From Helicobacter pylori Shi112 (GTDB taxonomy: Bacteria > Campylobacterota > Campylobacteria > Campylobacterales > Helicobacteraceae), in the NCBI RefSeq assembly GCF_000277405.1, contig NC_017741.1, positions 1,488,001 through 1,552,000 of the forward strand: 64,000 nt of DNA, read 5' to 3'. Within the stretch, counting starts at the first letter, position 1, and every line of letters begins with the position of its first letter. Positions 25,293-34,173 of this stretch are shown here, piece after piece. Below the pieces are notes generated by a model that was not told where the DNA came from, made no database searches, and saw only the letters and a list, made by a program, of their open reading frames with translations. A program made the position numbers and the translations under genes.

Positions 25293-27974
25293 CTACCCTT
25301 TTAATTCATTCCAACGCTTAGCCACAAACGCGCTCGTTTCTAGCGGCACCCTCAAAGGATAAACTTCATCATTGAGGATGCGTTGGATTTCTTGCTGCAA
25401 CTTTAGGGCGTTTTTTTCTTCAATCTCAAAAATCAATTCGTCATGCACTTGCAAAAGCAGCCTCACCGAAGGGTTATTTTTGAAACGCTCGCTCACTTTA
25501 AGCATGCCCAATTTCAACAAATCGCTCGCGCTCCCTTGGAAAATCGCATTCACGCCCTCTCGCAAATAATTGCCCTTGATGTGATCATTTGCACCGGTAA
25601 AATCAAACACCCGATAACGCCCAAGCAAAGTAAAGGCCTTAGAAGTTTTTAAAATCTCTTCTTTCATGCGGTTTAAGTAATCTTTGATGCTAGGGAATCG
25701 TTTGAAATACGCTTCTATGTAGCTTTTAGCCTCATTTAAAGGGATGTTTAAAGTTTCGCTCAATTTCTTACTCCCCATGCCATACACCAGCCCAAAATTA
25801 ATGCTTTTAGCGATGGATCGTTTTTCTTTGGCCAAATCTTCTCCAAACAACGCCTTAGAAGTTTCTAAATGGATGTCTCGCCCCTTTAAAAACGCATCCA
25901 TTAAATCCTTATCCTGACTAAAATGGGCTAACAAGCGCAATTCAATCTGCGAATAATCCACCCCTAGCAAGCAATATTCTTTAGAGCTGGCGATAAAACC
26001 TTTACGAATGAGTAAGCCTTTAGGCGATCGCACCGGGATATTTTGCAAATTAGGCGAATGCGAGCTTAAACGCCCGGTAGCTGTGCCGGTTTGGATGAAA
26101 GTGGTATGGATTTTATCGTCTTTGTCTTTTAAGCGCAATAAGGGGGTGGTATAAGTGTTAAAAAGCTTATTCAATTCTCTGTATTCTAAAATCAAAGCGA
26201 TGCTTGGGTGCTTGTCTAGGATTTTTAACAAGCTTTTTTCATCAGTAGAACGGCTTTTATTTTGAGGAAGCTCTAATTTTTCATACAAAATCTCGCTGAG
26301 TTGTTTGGGGGAGTTGAGGTTAAAATCCACGCCGATTAGATCCAAAATTTGGCGCTCTAAAACATGCAATTCATTCTTAAACTCCTGCTCTAAGCGCTTG
26401 AAATAAGGTGCATCAATCTTAAAGCCTTGAAATTCCATGCCCATTAAAACTTTCATTAACGGCGTTTCAACTCCTCTAGCCAAAGCAAGCAAACCCTCTT
26501 CTAGCCCCCCTTTTTCAAAATACTCGCACAAACGCTTTAAAGCGTTTAATTCCATATCCAATTGCTCTAATTTTTCCACCTTACTTTTTGTCTTAAAATC
26601 TTTGATTGTTTCATGCGGGATCAATTCTTCTTTTAAATATTCCTTTAAAACTTCATCAAACCCCACTTTTTCCGGATTTTTTAAAAACGCTAAAATTTGA
26701 GTGTCTTGGATGCGAATGTTTTCTAAAGAAACCTGGTATTTGGCTTTTAAAAAGCTTAATAAGGGTTTTAAATCATGCCCAATGATTTGCACATGCTGTA
26801 ACATTTTAAAAAAAGCGTTTTGCAAAAACTCTAAAGAAAAGGGCGAAAATAACGCCTCTTCTAAAGGTAAAAAATAGCCTTGATCTTCATATAAAAACGC
26901 TAGGGCCAGAACTTTTTTTTCTTTATCTAACACCAAACGCACAAAAATCCTTGCGTTAGAATTTTTTAATTTTTCTAAAAACGCGCTCAAAGGCTCGGTG
27001 TTTTCTAAAACGATCAAGCGTGATTTTTTAGGGGCGTTGTCTGATGCGGGCGTGTTTTCTAATAGAGGCGTGTTGTCTAAAATTAAAGGCGTAGGGGAAT
27101 TTTCTAAATCCCTTAAAGTAGAAATAAAACCATATTCTTTCAATTCATCTTTGATTTTCAATAAAGGGTTTTCGCTAGGAAAAGCGCAACTTAAAAAATC
27201 AAATTCTTTAATGCATCCTCTTTGTAAAGTGGCTAATTCTTTGCTTAAAAACGCGCTCTCTTTGTCTTGTATAAGGGCTTGATACATTTTAGGGCTGAGT
27301 AAATTTTTCGCCAAGTCTAAATTTTCATAGATTTTTTCCAAACTCCCTAAGCGCTGTAACAATTCCTTAGCGTTCTTGCTCCCAATGCCTTTAACCCCCT
27401 TGTAATTATCGCTGCTATCCCCCACAATGCCCTGATAATCCGTGAATTGACTCGGCAAAATCCCGTATTTTTCCACGCAATCTTTCGCCAAAAATTCCGT
27501 TTTGCCATCAAAAAGCGCGATTTTATCGCTCAAAAGCTGGTTAAAATCCTTATCTTTAGAATAAATGCGGGTTTTATAAGGGCTTAGCGTGGCCAGGCTT
27601 GCGATGACATCATCAGCTTCAAACCCGCTCACCTCCACGCAAGTAAAACCCATTTTTTGCAACCATTCTAATGCAATAGGGATTTGTAAAAGCATCTCTT
27701 TAGGGGCGTCTTTACGATTTTGTTTGTATTCGCCTAATCTTTCAGCCCTTTTAGTTTTAGTCTGGCTTTCTAGAGCGAACACGATAAAAGGCATGTTTTT
27801 TTTATCTTTATAAAATTTTTTAACCATGCCCACAAGCCCCGTTAAAAGCCCCGTAGGAAAGCCCTTATCATTGGTTAAAGGCTTGTTTTTAGCGCTCATG
27901 TAATAGCTTCTAAACAAATACGCAAAAGTATCAATTAACGCTAAAGTCCCCTCTTTAATGACTGGCTCTTCCAT
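25293..27974 (-). CDS. polA: DNA polymerase I
   Basis: This 893-residue repair polymerase has an N-terminal 5' nuclease (FEADDVIA, GDSSDNYKGVKGIG), a middle domain, and a C-terminal polymerase with DYSQIELRLLAH, SINFGLVYGMG and QVHDELIFE. The middle domain retains the fold outline, but the acidic 3'-5' exonuclease residues (the usual DTET motif) are not visible; the matching region reads IFVRLVLDKEKKV, so proofreading is probably lost. It lies 65 bases after the restriction specificity gene. Confidence 0.95.
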   Translation of the reverse strand: MEEPVIKEGTLALIDTFAYLFRSYYMSAKNKPLTNDKGFPTGLLTGLVGMVKKFYKDKKNMPFIVFALESQTKTKRAERLGEYKQNRKDAPKEMLLQIPIALEWLQKMGFTCVEVSGFEADDVIASLATLSPYKTRIYSKDKDFNQLLSDKIALFDGKTEFLAKDCVEKYGILPSQFTDYQGIVGDSSDNYKGVKGIGSKNAKELLQRLGSLEKIYENLDLAKNLLSPKMYQALIQDKESAFLSKELATLQRGCIKEFDFLSCAFPSENPLLKIKDELKEYGFISTLRDLENSPTPLILDNTPLLENTPASDNAPKKSRLIVLENTEPLSAFLEKLKNSNARIFVRLVLDKEKKVLALAFLYEDQGYFLPLEEALFSPFSLEFLQNAFFKMLQHVQIIGHDLKPLLSFLKAKYQVSLENIRIQDTQILAFLKNPEKVGFDEVLKEYLKEELIPHETIKDFKTKSKVEKLEQLDMELNALKRLCEYFEKGGLEEGLLALARGVETPLMKVLMGMEFQGFKIDAPYFKRLEQEFKNELHVLERQILDLIGVDFNLNSPKQLSEILYEKLELPQNKSRSTDEKSLLKILDKHPSIALILEYRELNKLFNTYTTPLLRLKDKDDKIHTTFIQTGTATGRLSSHSPNLQNIPVRSPKGLLIRKGFIASSKEYCLLGVDYSQIELRLLAHFSQDKDLMDAFLKGRDIHLETSKALFGEDLAKEKRSIAKSINFGLVYGMGSKKLSETLNIPLNEAKSYIEAYFKRFPSIKDYLNRMKEEILKTSKAFTLLGRYRVFDFTGANDHIKGNYLREGVNAIFQGSASDLLKLGMLKVSERFKNNPSVRLLLQVHDELIFEIEEKNALKLQQEIQRILNDEVYPLRVPLETSAFVAKRWNELKG

Positions 27975-28039
27975 GCATCAACCCTCTTCAATCAAGCAAA
28001 TTTTAAGTTTATTGTAACACAAGCTTGACCTCATCTGTT

Positions 28040-29209
28040 TCAAAACAACGAGTCTTTTTGGGTTGGCGTTTCTTGGCTGATGGCTTCTTTTGTGGCCTGT
28101 ATTTTAGCGCTGCTGTATTGAACCACGCCTTGAATGGTTTGTTTCATTAGGGCGTTGATAAAGGTGCGCATGAAATGAAAATCAATATCCTTAAGGGTTT
28201 GAGTGTTAGCGGTGGGTTTTAGGGGTAGAGAAAATTTAAATTCCGCAATGCTTTCTGTTGTAGAGCCTAGCCCCCAAGTTAAGGGTTTTAAAATAAATTG
28301 TAAAATCGCGCTTATAAAATATAAAATTTTAGGACTCTTGAAAGCAAATTTTGGTTTTAAAATTTTAACCCTATTGCCTGTAAAATAAGGTTGTTTTTGA
28401 TAGAACACGGTGAAAGTGTCTTGCGCGAACGAAAGGGTATTTTTTTCATTAGCAAATGTAGAGTCATCTATAATAAAGCCTTTTATACCATTGTTGGTTG
28501 CAGCGCGCACGACATAAGGGTAGCTGTTTTCTATTTGCGTGTCATGGATTTTTATCGTGTTGGCATGATAAATTTTCTTACTTGACAACACTTCAAACAA
28601 ATCCCCTAATTTGAAGCTTTGCCATGTTAAGCCGCATGGGGTATTACCCCCCCCAGAATTTTTGCCATTGAAAAGGTTAAGGGCGTTTTCTTCATCGTTA
28701 GAAAGGGTGGTGTTTGATAGCCCTGTAGCTTTTAAATAAGCCTCAAGTTCGGCGAGCCGACACTGCTCAAGTTCGGCTATGAATTTTTCCATGAAATGAA
28801 AATCAATACCATCAAGGGTTTGAGTGTTAGCGCTGGGTTTTAGGGGTAGAATGACTTTATCGTTTTTAATTTTTGCCCATGAACACATGTTTTCATAGCC
28901 GAATTTTTTAGGGTAATCAAAAAATAGCGTGGATAAAAACAAGCCGATTTTATGGTTGATTTCAAATTTAGGTTTGAGAGAAAATACCCTAGCGTGTGTT
29001 ACCATTTTATAAGGAAAACTGCGATAAAACGCGCAACCAAACATGTCAATAGTAATGCTATGGCTTTCAAAAACTTTTGCTTTTATATCGCTTTGCCCTA
29101 AAACGCCATTATTGCTAAGCCCTGCGGTGATGACAAATTCGCCCTTATGATTGATGTGGCGTTTTTGAATGTCAAAATCGCCGTTACTCGCTTCAAACAA
29201 ATCCCCCAA
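28040..29209 (-). CDS. Restriction-modification specificity (S) subunit, BcgI-B-like, phase-variable
   Basis: This protein of 389 or more residues has two target-recognition modules in tandem. Each begins with an FKLGDLFE motif and ends with LPLKP(S/T)ANTQTL, joined by a helical spacer. A G8 tract (28647-28654) lies exactly between the modules. The frame is open upstream to 29281 and encodes WGEFKLGDLFE across the TTG at 29209, but no ATG or GTG exists there, so the true start is unclear and fusion with the methylase is possible. The partner gene is immediately upstream. DNA target unknown. Confidence 0.85.
   Translation of the reverse strand: MGDLFEASNGDFDIQKRHINHKGEFVITAGLSNNGVLGQSDIKAKVFESHSITIDMFGCAFYRSFPYKMVTHARVFSLKPKFEINHKIGLFLSTLFFDYPKKFGYENMCSWAKIKNDKVILPLKPSANTQTLDGIDFHFMEKFIAELEQCRLAELEAYLKATGLSNTTLSNDEENALNLFNGKNSGGGNTPCGLTWQSFKLGDLFEVLSSKKIYHANTIKIHDTQIENSYPYVVRAATNNGIKGFIIDDSTFANEKNTLSFAQDTFTVFYQKQPYFTGNRVKILKPKFAFKSPKILYFISAILQFILKPLTWGLGSTTESIAEFKFSLPLKPTANTQTLKDIDFHFMRTFINALMKQTIQGVVQYSSAKIQATKEAISQETPTQKDSLF
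28169..28229. repeat. Direct repeat copy 1 in the S gene
   Basis: This 61-bp segment matches 28790-28850 at 57 of 61 positions, same orientation, 621 bp apart. It encodes the end of the second target-recognition module and the start of the conserved helix. Recombination between copies could delete or exchange modules. Confidence 0.85.
28647..28654 (-). repeat. G8 phase-variation tract in the S gene
   Basis: Eight G bases (coding strand) encode a Gly run between the two recognition modules and are in frame at this length. With nine G the next codon is TAA; with seven, translation stops seven codons later. It is therefore a sharp on/off switch leaving only the first module when off. Confidence 0.8.
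28790..28850. repeat. Direct repeat copy 2 in the S gene
   Basis: This is the partner of 28169-28229, encoding the end of the first target-recognition module. A second shorter repeat pair of about 25 bp (28591-28615 and 29191-29215, one mismatch) marks the start of each module, so each module is bounded by repeats on both sides. Confidence 0.85.
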
Positions 29210-29258
29210 TTTGAACTCGCCCCACTTAATAGCGTTGAGTTGGCTACTAAGGGGCCAA

Positions 29259-31298
29259 TCACTTTGGGGGCGTTTGGCTTTTTAAAATCAAGCCCACTTC
29301 ATAAGAAAGGTAATCGGCTATCGTTCTTTTAAAATCCTCTAATTCGGGTTTAGTCTCATTCTTTTGATGGGCTTCAAAATTAAAGTCTTTAGCATGCTTA
29401 CTTTCATGCGGCTTAGCGATAAAATCTTCAATATAGATGGTTTTTAAATCGCCCCACAGCTCTTTAGAAACTTTAGCGTTTAAGCCGGCTTTGTAAATTT
29501 TAATGATTTCTTCGTAGCGTTTGGTGGGGTTAGAGGTTTCATTTAAGCCTCTTTTGGTGCGCTTGAAGCCGTCGTTTCTAAAGTCTATGAATTTAACGGG
29601 CTTTTCATAATCGTGTGGCTCATGAGCTTTAAAAATATAAACGCTTGTTTGCACCCCGGCTTGCGGCATGAATAAATCGGTGGGCATTTTAACGCTCGCT
29701 AAAAGCGAATGTTTTTTTAAAATTTCAACATTGGATTTTAAAGCTTGCCCACTCCCTGCGCTATCTTGGATAATGATCGCTCCTAAAGCGCCTTTTTGCA
29801 TATATTCTAATCCAAACTTGATAAAAGGCATGCCGTTTTCTTCGTAGCTAAAAGGAGGGTTTAATAAAAGGATATTGGGTTTAAAATCTTCATAAATCTT
29901 TTTATTGGTTTCAAAAGTGTTGCCTTTGATGATCAAACTTGATCCATCGCCTCTTAAAATCATGTTAGTGGTGGCTAGCGAAAACATTTCAGCGTTAAGC
30001 TCCACGCCTAAAAGTTGCGTGGTTTTTGCGTTTTTTATTTTTTCGTTAGCTTTAGTGGTGTTTTTACCATAGGTTTTTTCAATGTCTTCAATCATTAACA
30101 CCATAGAAGAAATTAAAAAGCCCGCGCTCCCTGTGGCTAAATCCATCACAAAAGACTTCGCATTAACCCCTAAAAGTTCGCTCATCATTTTAGTTACATA
30201 AGGTGGGGTTAAAACAATGCCTAATTCCTTACCATCCCCTAAAGCGTATTTTAAAAATTCGCTATAAAGTTCGCCCATGATGTCTAAATGACCGGTATTG
30301 TCGCTTTCATTAATGGGCTTATGGACAAATTCATAAAGAAAGGTAAAAATTTGCTTAGTGATACTTGAATCTTTTTCTAAAAGCATGCTTATGGCTTTAT
30401 CAAGGCTCGTTTCTTTATCGCGCTGCGGGTCTTTACTGATTTCTTTAAAACTGGCGAGCATTAGATCTCGTTTTTCTTCGCTCAAGTTTTTGGTTTTCAA
30501 AAATTCGCTAATTTGGTTAAACACTAAAACACCATCACGGCTAGTATCGGTCAATTCGCCTTTCAAATCGCTTGGTTTTAAGCCCTCTTTTTTGCCTTTA
30601 ATTTCTTGCATGGATAAAAGCATGCCGCTCACATATAGCGCGCGCTGAGGCGCTGTGATGTTGTGGTTATGCATAAGGCGGTTGAGTTTTTTAGCGGTTT
30701 CGTTTAGATCGGCTTTGGTTTTGATTAAGATAGAATGCTTTTCTGCTTCAGTGAGCGTGCATTCTTCATAAAAAGCGTTAAACGATTCTTGATTTTCTAA
30801 AAAATGCAGGTTTTTAGCGTTAGTGAGTTTGTGCGAATTGATCCCGCTTGCAAAAACATAATACACTTCTATAAAAAGGTTCTCTTCATCATCGCCGGCT
30901 ATGCCTATGGCGATACATTCTTTATATTTTTCTTTGTTTTTTAGGATATTTTGAGCGTAGTGTAAAGCCCCATTCACGGCGTATTTTGAAATGGAATGGT
31001 CATCGTTTTGCAGCGTGGAGTTTTTGAGCTTTTTTAAATTTTTAGCGTAGAGTTTGTTTTCTATGATTATAGGGATAACGCTCTCTTTATTTTTAGGGTG
31101 CGTGTATTTTTCTAAACTAAAATCTGGCTCGCCATAAGAAGTTTTGTCTTTAGTTTTACTCGCATTCAAAAGGGCGCTTTTAAGGCTAGAACTCATTTGG
31201 CTTTTAACATTAAAATCCTTATTTTTCATAAGCCCTAATTTTGCCAATTCTTTTTTAACATAATCATCAACATCATCTTCTAACTGAAAAGCTTGCAT
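29259..31298 (-). CDS. BcgI-A-like restriction nuclease-methyltransferase subunit
   Basis: This 679-residue protein combines a nuclease and an adenine methylase. A PD-(D/E)xK signature is visible at Pro58-Asp59 and Glu80-x-Lys82 (EPDF, IIENK). The N6-adenine methylase has AdoMet motif DLATGSAGF (386-394) and catalytic NPPF (480-483), in the type I HsdM order. With the adjacent S subunit it fits a type IIB/IIG (BcgI-like) system. It starts with ATG at 31298. A C5 run just before the stop is the point where loss of one base would fuse it to the S frame. Confidence 0.9.
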   Translation of the reverse strand: MQAFQLEDDVDDYVKKELAKLGLMKNKDFNVKSQMSSSLKSALLNASKTKDKTSYGEPDFSLEKYTHPKNKESVIPIIIENKLYAKNLKKLKNSTLQNDDHSISKYAVNGALHYAQNILKNKEKYKECIAIGIAGDDEENLFIEVYYVFASGINSHKLTNAKNLHFLENQESFNAFYEECTLTEAEKHSILIKTKADLNETAKKLNRLMHNHNITAPQRALYVSGMLLSMQEIKGKKEGLKPSDLKGELTDTSRDGVLVFNQISEFLKTKNLSEEKRDLMLASFKEISKDPQRDKETSLDKAISMLLEKDSSITKQIFTFLYEFVHKPINESDNTGHLDIMGELYSEFLKYALGDGKELGIVLTPPYVTKMMSELLGVNAKSFVMDLATGSAGFLISSMVLMIEDIEKTYGKNTTKANEKIKNAKTTQLLGVELNAEMFSLATTNMILRGDGSSLIIKGNTFETNKKIYEDFKPNILLLNPPFSYEENGMPFIKFGLEYMQKGALGAIIIQDSAGSGQALKSNVEILKKHSLLASVKMPTDLFMPQAGVQTSVYIFKAHEPHDYEKPVKFIDFRNDGFKRTKRGLNETSNPTKRYEEIIKIYKAGLNAKVSKELWGDLKTIYIEDFIAKPHESKHAKDFNFEAHQKNETKPELEDFKRTIADYLSYEVGLILKSQTPPK

Positions 31299-31330
31299 GG
31301 TTTTATCCTTTTAAAAATTAAAATTATAAC

Positions 31331-31906
31331 TCATTCATCCGCGCTGCAAAGCGCGATCGCAAAGTGCGCTTTGATGTTTAGGGTTTTAAGGTATTTTAGG
31401 GCTTCTTTTAGGGTGGTGCCGGTGGTGATAATATCATCTAATAAAAAATAATCTAAATTTTTATCGCCTTTGAAGGTGAAATTCCGTGGGTTATTGGCGC
31501 GAAATTCTAAGCTTTTCCCAGCATACGAAACAGCATTAATAGCCCTTAAACGCCCGTAAGTGGCTTTTAAATTGCCTTGACAAAAGCCTTTTAAAAGCGC
31601 GGCTGAATGCGAGTAAAAGGATTTGATTTTATCATCAATGGCGATGCCATAAAGGGGGGTAGTCAAGCCTTTTTCTTGCAGGATTTTCACAAATTCCGCG
31701 CCGGCTTTTAGAGAAAGCAAGGGCAAAATGCGAGAGCCAATCAGCGCGTATTTGCTTTTAATGAGCTCTTCTATTTCGCTATAAGCGTAAAAACTATACA
31801 CGCTCACGCCCTCTAAAACCCTTACCTTTAAGCTTAAGGGCAAATCGTTCAAGCAATTTGGGCAAAGGGGCTTAAAAGAAAGCTTCAAACAAGTTAAACA
31901 ACGCAT
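31331..31906 (-). CDS. comF: ComF-family phosphoribosyltransferase-like competence protein
   Basis: This 191-residue protein has an N-terminal zinc-binding segment (cysteines 3, 6, 15 and 18) followed by a phosphoribosyltransferase fold with the PRPP-binding loop [11 protein letters not shown]. ComF homologues are needed for transport of single-stranded DNA across the inner membrane during natural transformation, a trait of H. pylori. It overlaps tmk by 13 bases in the long minus-strand run. Confidence 0.9.
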   Translation of the reverse strand: MRCLTCLKLSFKPLCPNCLNDLPLSLKVRVLEGVSVYSFYAYSEIEELIKSKYALIGSRILPLLSLKAGAEFVKILQEKGLTTPLYGIAIDDKIKSFYSHSAALLKGFCQGNLKATYGRLRAINAVSYAGKSLEFRANNPRNFTFKGDKNLDYFLLDDIITTGTTLKEALKYLKTLNIKAHFAIALCSADE

Positions 31907-32469
31907 TCAATAAAGGCTACGATCTGGCGGTGCAGATCCCAAACGCTTTTTTGAGCGTCTAATTCCAAAACTTCGCACCCGAATTTTTCTTTTAACGCAT
32001 GAGCGTGAGTTTTGAGCTTTTGCTGGATTGTGAGTAATTTTTCTGTGCCTTGGTTTTCTATTTTGTCTAAACTTTTAAGGCTTAAGCGCTGTTTTAAGCC
32101 CTCTTTGTCTATGAGTAACAGAATGATTTTTTCAGGCAAGACGCTTTGAGTGGCAAGCAGGTTTAATTCTAGGCTTGAAAATTGGCTATAAGCCATGCCA
32201 GAAATCAAACTCCTATCGCTAATGATGAGCTTTTTTTCTTTCAGTGCCGGTTTTATCACGCTTTCTATATGCTCAGCCCTATCGCTTAAGAATAAAAACG
32301 CTCTAGCCAATTCGCTGATGCTTTCATTTAAAGCGATATGCCTTAAATGTTCGCCCATTCTCGTCCCCCCTGGCTCTTTGGTAACAAGGGCGTTTTTAAA
32401 CCTGTCTTTTAATAATCCTACTTGAGTGCTTTTGCCCACGCCATCAACGCCTTCTAACACCACATACAT
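31894..32469 (-). CDS. tmk: Thymidylate kinase
   Basis: This 191-residue kinase converts dTMP to dTDP. The P-loop is [10 protein letters not shown] near the N-terminus, followed by the DR(x)-type [12 protein letters not shown] and TKEPGG. Length is typical. It is one base from the coaD stop and overlaps comF, so it is transcribed with both. Confidence 0.96.
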   Translation of the reverse strand: MYVVLEGVDGVGKSTQVGLLKDRFKNALVTKEPGGTRMGEHLRHIALNESISELARAFLFLSDRAEHIESVIKPALKEKKLIISDRSLISGMAYSQFSSLELNLLATQSVLPEKIILLLIDKEGLKQRLSLKSLDKIENQGTEKLLTIQQKLKTHAHALKEKFGCEVLELDAQKSVWDLHRQIVAFIECVV

Positions 32470-32470
32470 T

Positions 32471-32944
32471 TTAAACCTTTGAAATAAAAGGGTGGATTTC
32501 TTTAGGCACTAAATGGCTCGCATCGCCCTTATGCGCGATAATGGATCGCACGATAGAAGAGCTTATGAAAGCGTTTTGTAAAGTGGGCATGAAATACAAG
32601 GTTTCTAATTCGTGGTTTAAGGATTTGTTCGCATAGCCCATTTGCAATTCGTATTCAAAATCGCTCACCACCCTTAAACCCCTAACTAGCACCTTGCAAT
32701 GATACTCTTTAGCCAGATTGGCTAATAGCCCTTCAAACGCCACGCATTCTACATTTTTAAAACCTTTAGTGGCCAGTTGCATCATTTCTAAGCGCTCTTT
32801 CAAACTAAACATGGGGTTTTTAGCGCAAGAATACGCCACAGCGACAATGAGCTTTTCAAACAATTCGCTGGATCGATGGATAATGTCTATATGCCCGTTA
32901 GTGACCGGATCAAAAGTGCCCGGGTAAATGCCAATTTTTTGCAT
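32471..32944 (-). CDS. coaD: Phosphopantetheine adenylyltransferase
   Basis: This 157-residue nucleotidyltransferase makes dephospho-CoA, the fourth step of coenzyme A synthesis. The conserved [12 protein letters not shown] motif is at the N-terminus, and the C-terminal ISSSIVR motif of the family is present. ATG at 32944 is chosen because it overlaps the ubiX stop and gives the family's usual N-terminus; the open frame extends five codons further. Confidence 0.96.
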   Translation of the reverse strand: MQKIGIYPGTFDPVTNGHIDIIHRSSELFEKLIVAVAYSCAKNPMFSLKERLEMMQLATKGFKNVECVAFEGLLANLAKEYHCKVLVRGLRVVSDFEYELQMGYANKSLNHELETLYFMPTLQNAFISSSIVRSIIAHKGDASHLVPKEIHPFISKV

Positions 32945-33507
32945 CAGTTCATTCCCCATCGTGGGTATAAGTCATTTTCTATCCCTAAGCTGTCAAACCA
33001 CTTCCCCACTAAAAAATCTTGCATCGCTTCTAAAGTCTTGCTCTGGGTGTAATAAGTCATCATCGGCGGTGCAATGATTGCATTAGAGCGGGCGAGTTTG
33101 AGCAAATTTTCCAGCATGATAGCGCTTAGGGGCATTTCTCTAGGGGCAATGAGTAAGGGGCGCTTTTCTTTAAGCATCACAGACGCGCTCCTAGAGATCA
33201 AATCCCCCCCAAAGCCATGCGCGATTTTAGCCACCATGTCCATGCTCGCTGGAATGATCGCCATTTTATGGATACCATAACTCCCTGAGGCGATGCTCGC
33301 ATGGATGTCTTGCTCGTTAAAAAAAGTAGCGCTAGGCCGTAAATCTTTCATGGCGTTTTTAAGGTTAATGTTAGACTCTTCTAACGCCACGACATGCGCG
33401 TTTTTAGACGCCACGACAAAAACTTCAATTTCTTTGGGTAATTTTTCTAAAAACCGCAAGGCTAGGGGTATCCCGCTCGCCCCACTGATACCTAAAACTA
33501 ATTTCAT
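32944..33507 (-). CDS. ubiX: UbiX-type flavin prenyltransferase
   Basis: This 187-residue flavoprotein has the N-terminal [16 protein letters not shown] motif and [20 protein letters not shown]. UbiX makes prenylated FMN for UbiD-type decarboxylases. H. pylori uses menaquinone made by the futalosine route, so the partner is likely a UbiD-like decarboxylase of that pathway (established for the family, inferred here). It overlaps coaD. Confidence 0.94.
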   Translation of the reverse strand: MKLVLGISGASGIPLALRFLEKLPKEIEVFVVASKNAHVVALEESNINLKNAMKDLRPSATFFNEQDIHASIASGSYGIHKMAIIPASMDMVAKIAHGFGGDLISRSASVMLKEKRPLLIAPREMPLSAIMLENLLKLARSNAIIAPPMMTYYTQSKTLEAMQDFLVGKWFDSLGIENDLYPRWGMN

Positions 33508-33516
33508 GAATGTCCT

Positions 33517-34173
33517 TTATAAGATTTGCGCTTTAGAGCTGCTCAACACTTTTGCTTTCAGTATTTTATTGCTTTCTAAATTTTTCGCTTGAATGATTTG
33601 ATTGAGCGCGCCATTTTCTAGGGCTTTTAGGCTTATTTCTATGCTGATTTGCCCTTCTTCATACACCCCAGTGATAATGTCGTTTTTACGCACGATGATT
33701 AAGGCTTGGGTTTTATCCGCGCTTAAAAGCGTGTTAGGGGGGATAAAATTTTTCGCGCTCACTTTATTAATCGCGCCCTCTAATAAGGGGTTAGAAAGCG
33801 CGCCAAACAAAACGCGCTCTTTTTGGGTGTTGTTAGCGGTGATGTTTTCATCTTTTTTAATCGCTCCTACGCTTTTAAAAGCCTGCATGCTGCCTATCAC
33901 GCTATAACGCACCGGTAGGCGTAAATTAGGCTCATTTTCTAACCTTAAAAACACGACCCCATCTTTTTTAAGCTTGTTAGAAGCGTTTAATTCATAGCTT
34001 AAAATTGAAGCGTTAGAAAAGCGCTCTGGGATTTCTAAGTTAATGGTTTCAATTTCTAATTTTAAGTCTTTGTATTCTTTAAGGTAAGCTTTTTTAATCT
34101 CTGTTTTAAGCGCGTTTGAATCTAGGGCGAATAGCGCGTTTAAACAAATAAAAAAAAAGATTAAAATTTTCAA
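33517..34173 (-). CDS. flgA: Flagellar P-ring assembly chaperone FlgA
   Basis: This 218-residue periplasmic protein has a signal peptide (ICLNALFALDS) and a C-terminal SAF-type domain with LIIVRKNDIITGVYEEGQISI, as in FlgA, the chaperone for FlgI in P-ring assembly. The start is TTG at 34173, overlapping the uvrD stop. A T9 run (34150-34158) encodes Phe residues in the signal peptide and could slip. The neighbour beyond uvrD is the PflB-like gene, another flagellar candidate. Confidence 0.9.
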   Translation of the reverse strand: MKILIFFFICLNALFALDSNALKTEIKKAYLKEYKDLKLEIETINLEIPERFSNASILSYELNASNKLKKDGVVFLRLENEPNLRLPVRYSVIGSMQAFKSVGAIKKDENITANNTQKERVLFGALSNPLLEGAINKVSAKNFIPPNTLLSADKTQALIIVRKNDIITGVYEEGQISIEISLKALENGALNQIIQAKNLESNKILKAKVLSSSKAQIL

